From the NCBI GenBank assembly GCA_049603835.1, contig JBMYSZ010000015.1:21331-85330 (forward strand): 64,000 nt of DNA. Direction: 5' to 3'. Origin of the DNA: Mangrovicoccus sp049603835 (lineage in GTDB: Bacteria > Pseudomonadota > Alphaproteobacteria > Rhodobacterales > Rhodobacteraceae). Below the pieces are notes generated by a model. That model made no database searches. It was not told the DNA's origin and was given only the letters and a program-made list of their open reading frames with translations. This document shows, piece after piece, positions 63,682 through 64,000 of the stretch (position 1 is the stretch's first letter; every line of letters starts with the position of its first letter). The translations under genes and the position numbers were made by a program.

Positions 63682-64000
63682 CTATAGCATTTTTGCCGCT
63701 TCCAGCACGGCCTCCACATGGCCTGCAACCTTAACCTTGCGCCAGGATTGTTTCACGATTTGATCTGCTCCGATCATAAAAGTGCTGCGCTCGATACCCA
63801 TATAAGTTTTGCCATACATCTTCTTTTCGACCCAAGTGCCATAAAGTTCGCAGACGGTCGTTTCTTCGTCGGACAAAAGCGGGATCGTCAAATTATGCTT
63901 TGCCCGGAACTTTTCATGCTTTTTGATCGGGTCGCGGGAAATGCCCATGACTTGCACCCCCAAAGCTTCGAATTCGCCAAGCATTTCGCTAAATCCGATC
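63682..64000 (-). CDS. bcp: Peroxiredoxin (Bcp/PrxQ type), C-terminal part
   Basis: The frame is open to the window edge, so the N-terminal part with the peroxidatic cysteine lies outside. The visible 105 residues include EFEALGVQVMGISRDPIKKHEKFRAKHNLTIPLLSDEE, KMYGKTYMGIERSTFMIG and a C-terminal helix, typical of bacterioferritin comigratory proteins. These thiol peroxidases reduce hydrogen peroxide and lipid peroxides with electrons from thioredoxin. It is upstream of the DUF455 gene in the same orientation. Confidence 0.88.
   Translation of the reverse strand, partial: IGFSEMLGEFEALGVQVMGISRDPIKKHEKFRAKHNLTIPLLSDEETTVCELYGTWVEKKMYGKTYMGIERSTFMIGADQIVKQSWRKVKVAGHVEAVLEAAKML

Overview
The window comes from an alphaproteobacterium, almost certainly of the family Rhodobacteraceae. 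The protein sequences of RpoB, RpoC and the ribosomal proteins have the family character, heme synthesis starts with a Shemin-pathway 5-aminolevulinate synthase, and the gene neighbourhoods (rodZ-like/ispG, bactofilin/LytM, amiC/mrcA/prfB) are typical of the group. Nearly all of the sequence is coding.

Layout. 1-402 is the end of an acyltransferase. 786-39164 is the transcription/translation backbone: rplJ-rplL-rpoB-rpoC, then rpsL-rpsG-fusA-tuf, then rpsJ-rplC-rplD-rplW, rplB-rpsS-rplV-rpsC-rplP, and rpmC-rpsQ-rplN-rplX-rplE-rpsN-rpsH-rplF-rplR-rpsE-rpmD. This normally compact block is interrupted three times: by an SH3-domain secreted protein after rpoC; by an AT-rich two-gene module between rplW and rplB (a Panacea/DUF4065 antitoxin-like protein overlapping a small two-helix membrane protein); and by about 12.7 kb between rplP and rpmC. 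That last insert carries a divergent HxlR regulator/DUF1330 pair, an arsenate-type GAPDH facing an ArsJ transporter, and a tightly packed six-gene envelope cluster: a degenerate ABC exporter pair, a DUF697 protein, an SPFH/Band 7 protein, and two periplasmic binding-like proteins with a small membrane protein between them. A 2-oxoglutarate oxygenase and a membrane protein close the insert.

39.2-46.2 kb is accessory: a von Willebrand A protein, two nearly identical tRNA-Val genes flanking a LuxR solo, a ParB-like protein, an SMR exporter, tRNA-Asp, a sulfotransferase-like and a glycosyltransferase gene, and a decayed IS256-family element with intact ends and an 8-bp target duplication. 46.3-64 kb is housekeeping: M20 peptidase, hemA with an FNR-type box, a RodZ-like protein, ispG, a DsbA-like protein, a BepA-like protease, amiC, mrcA, prfB, a DUF2189 protein, bactofilin plus LytM peptidase, a DUF455 protein, and a truncated peroxiredoxin.

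Two families of palindromic repeats lie in and around these operons. The first (core GTAGGRTGGGC-n-GCCCAYC) occurs at six sites, four of them as inverted pairs, and its arms co-vary, so a stem-loop is being kept. The most interesting unexplained items are the Panacea module in the S10 operon, the pseudo-ABC/SPFH/binding-protein cluster, the extended ArsJ, and the repeats.
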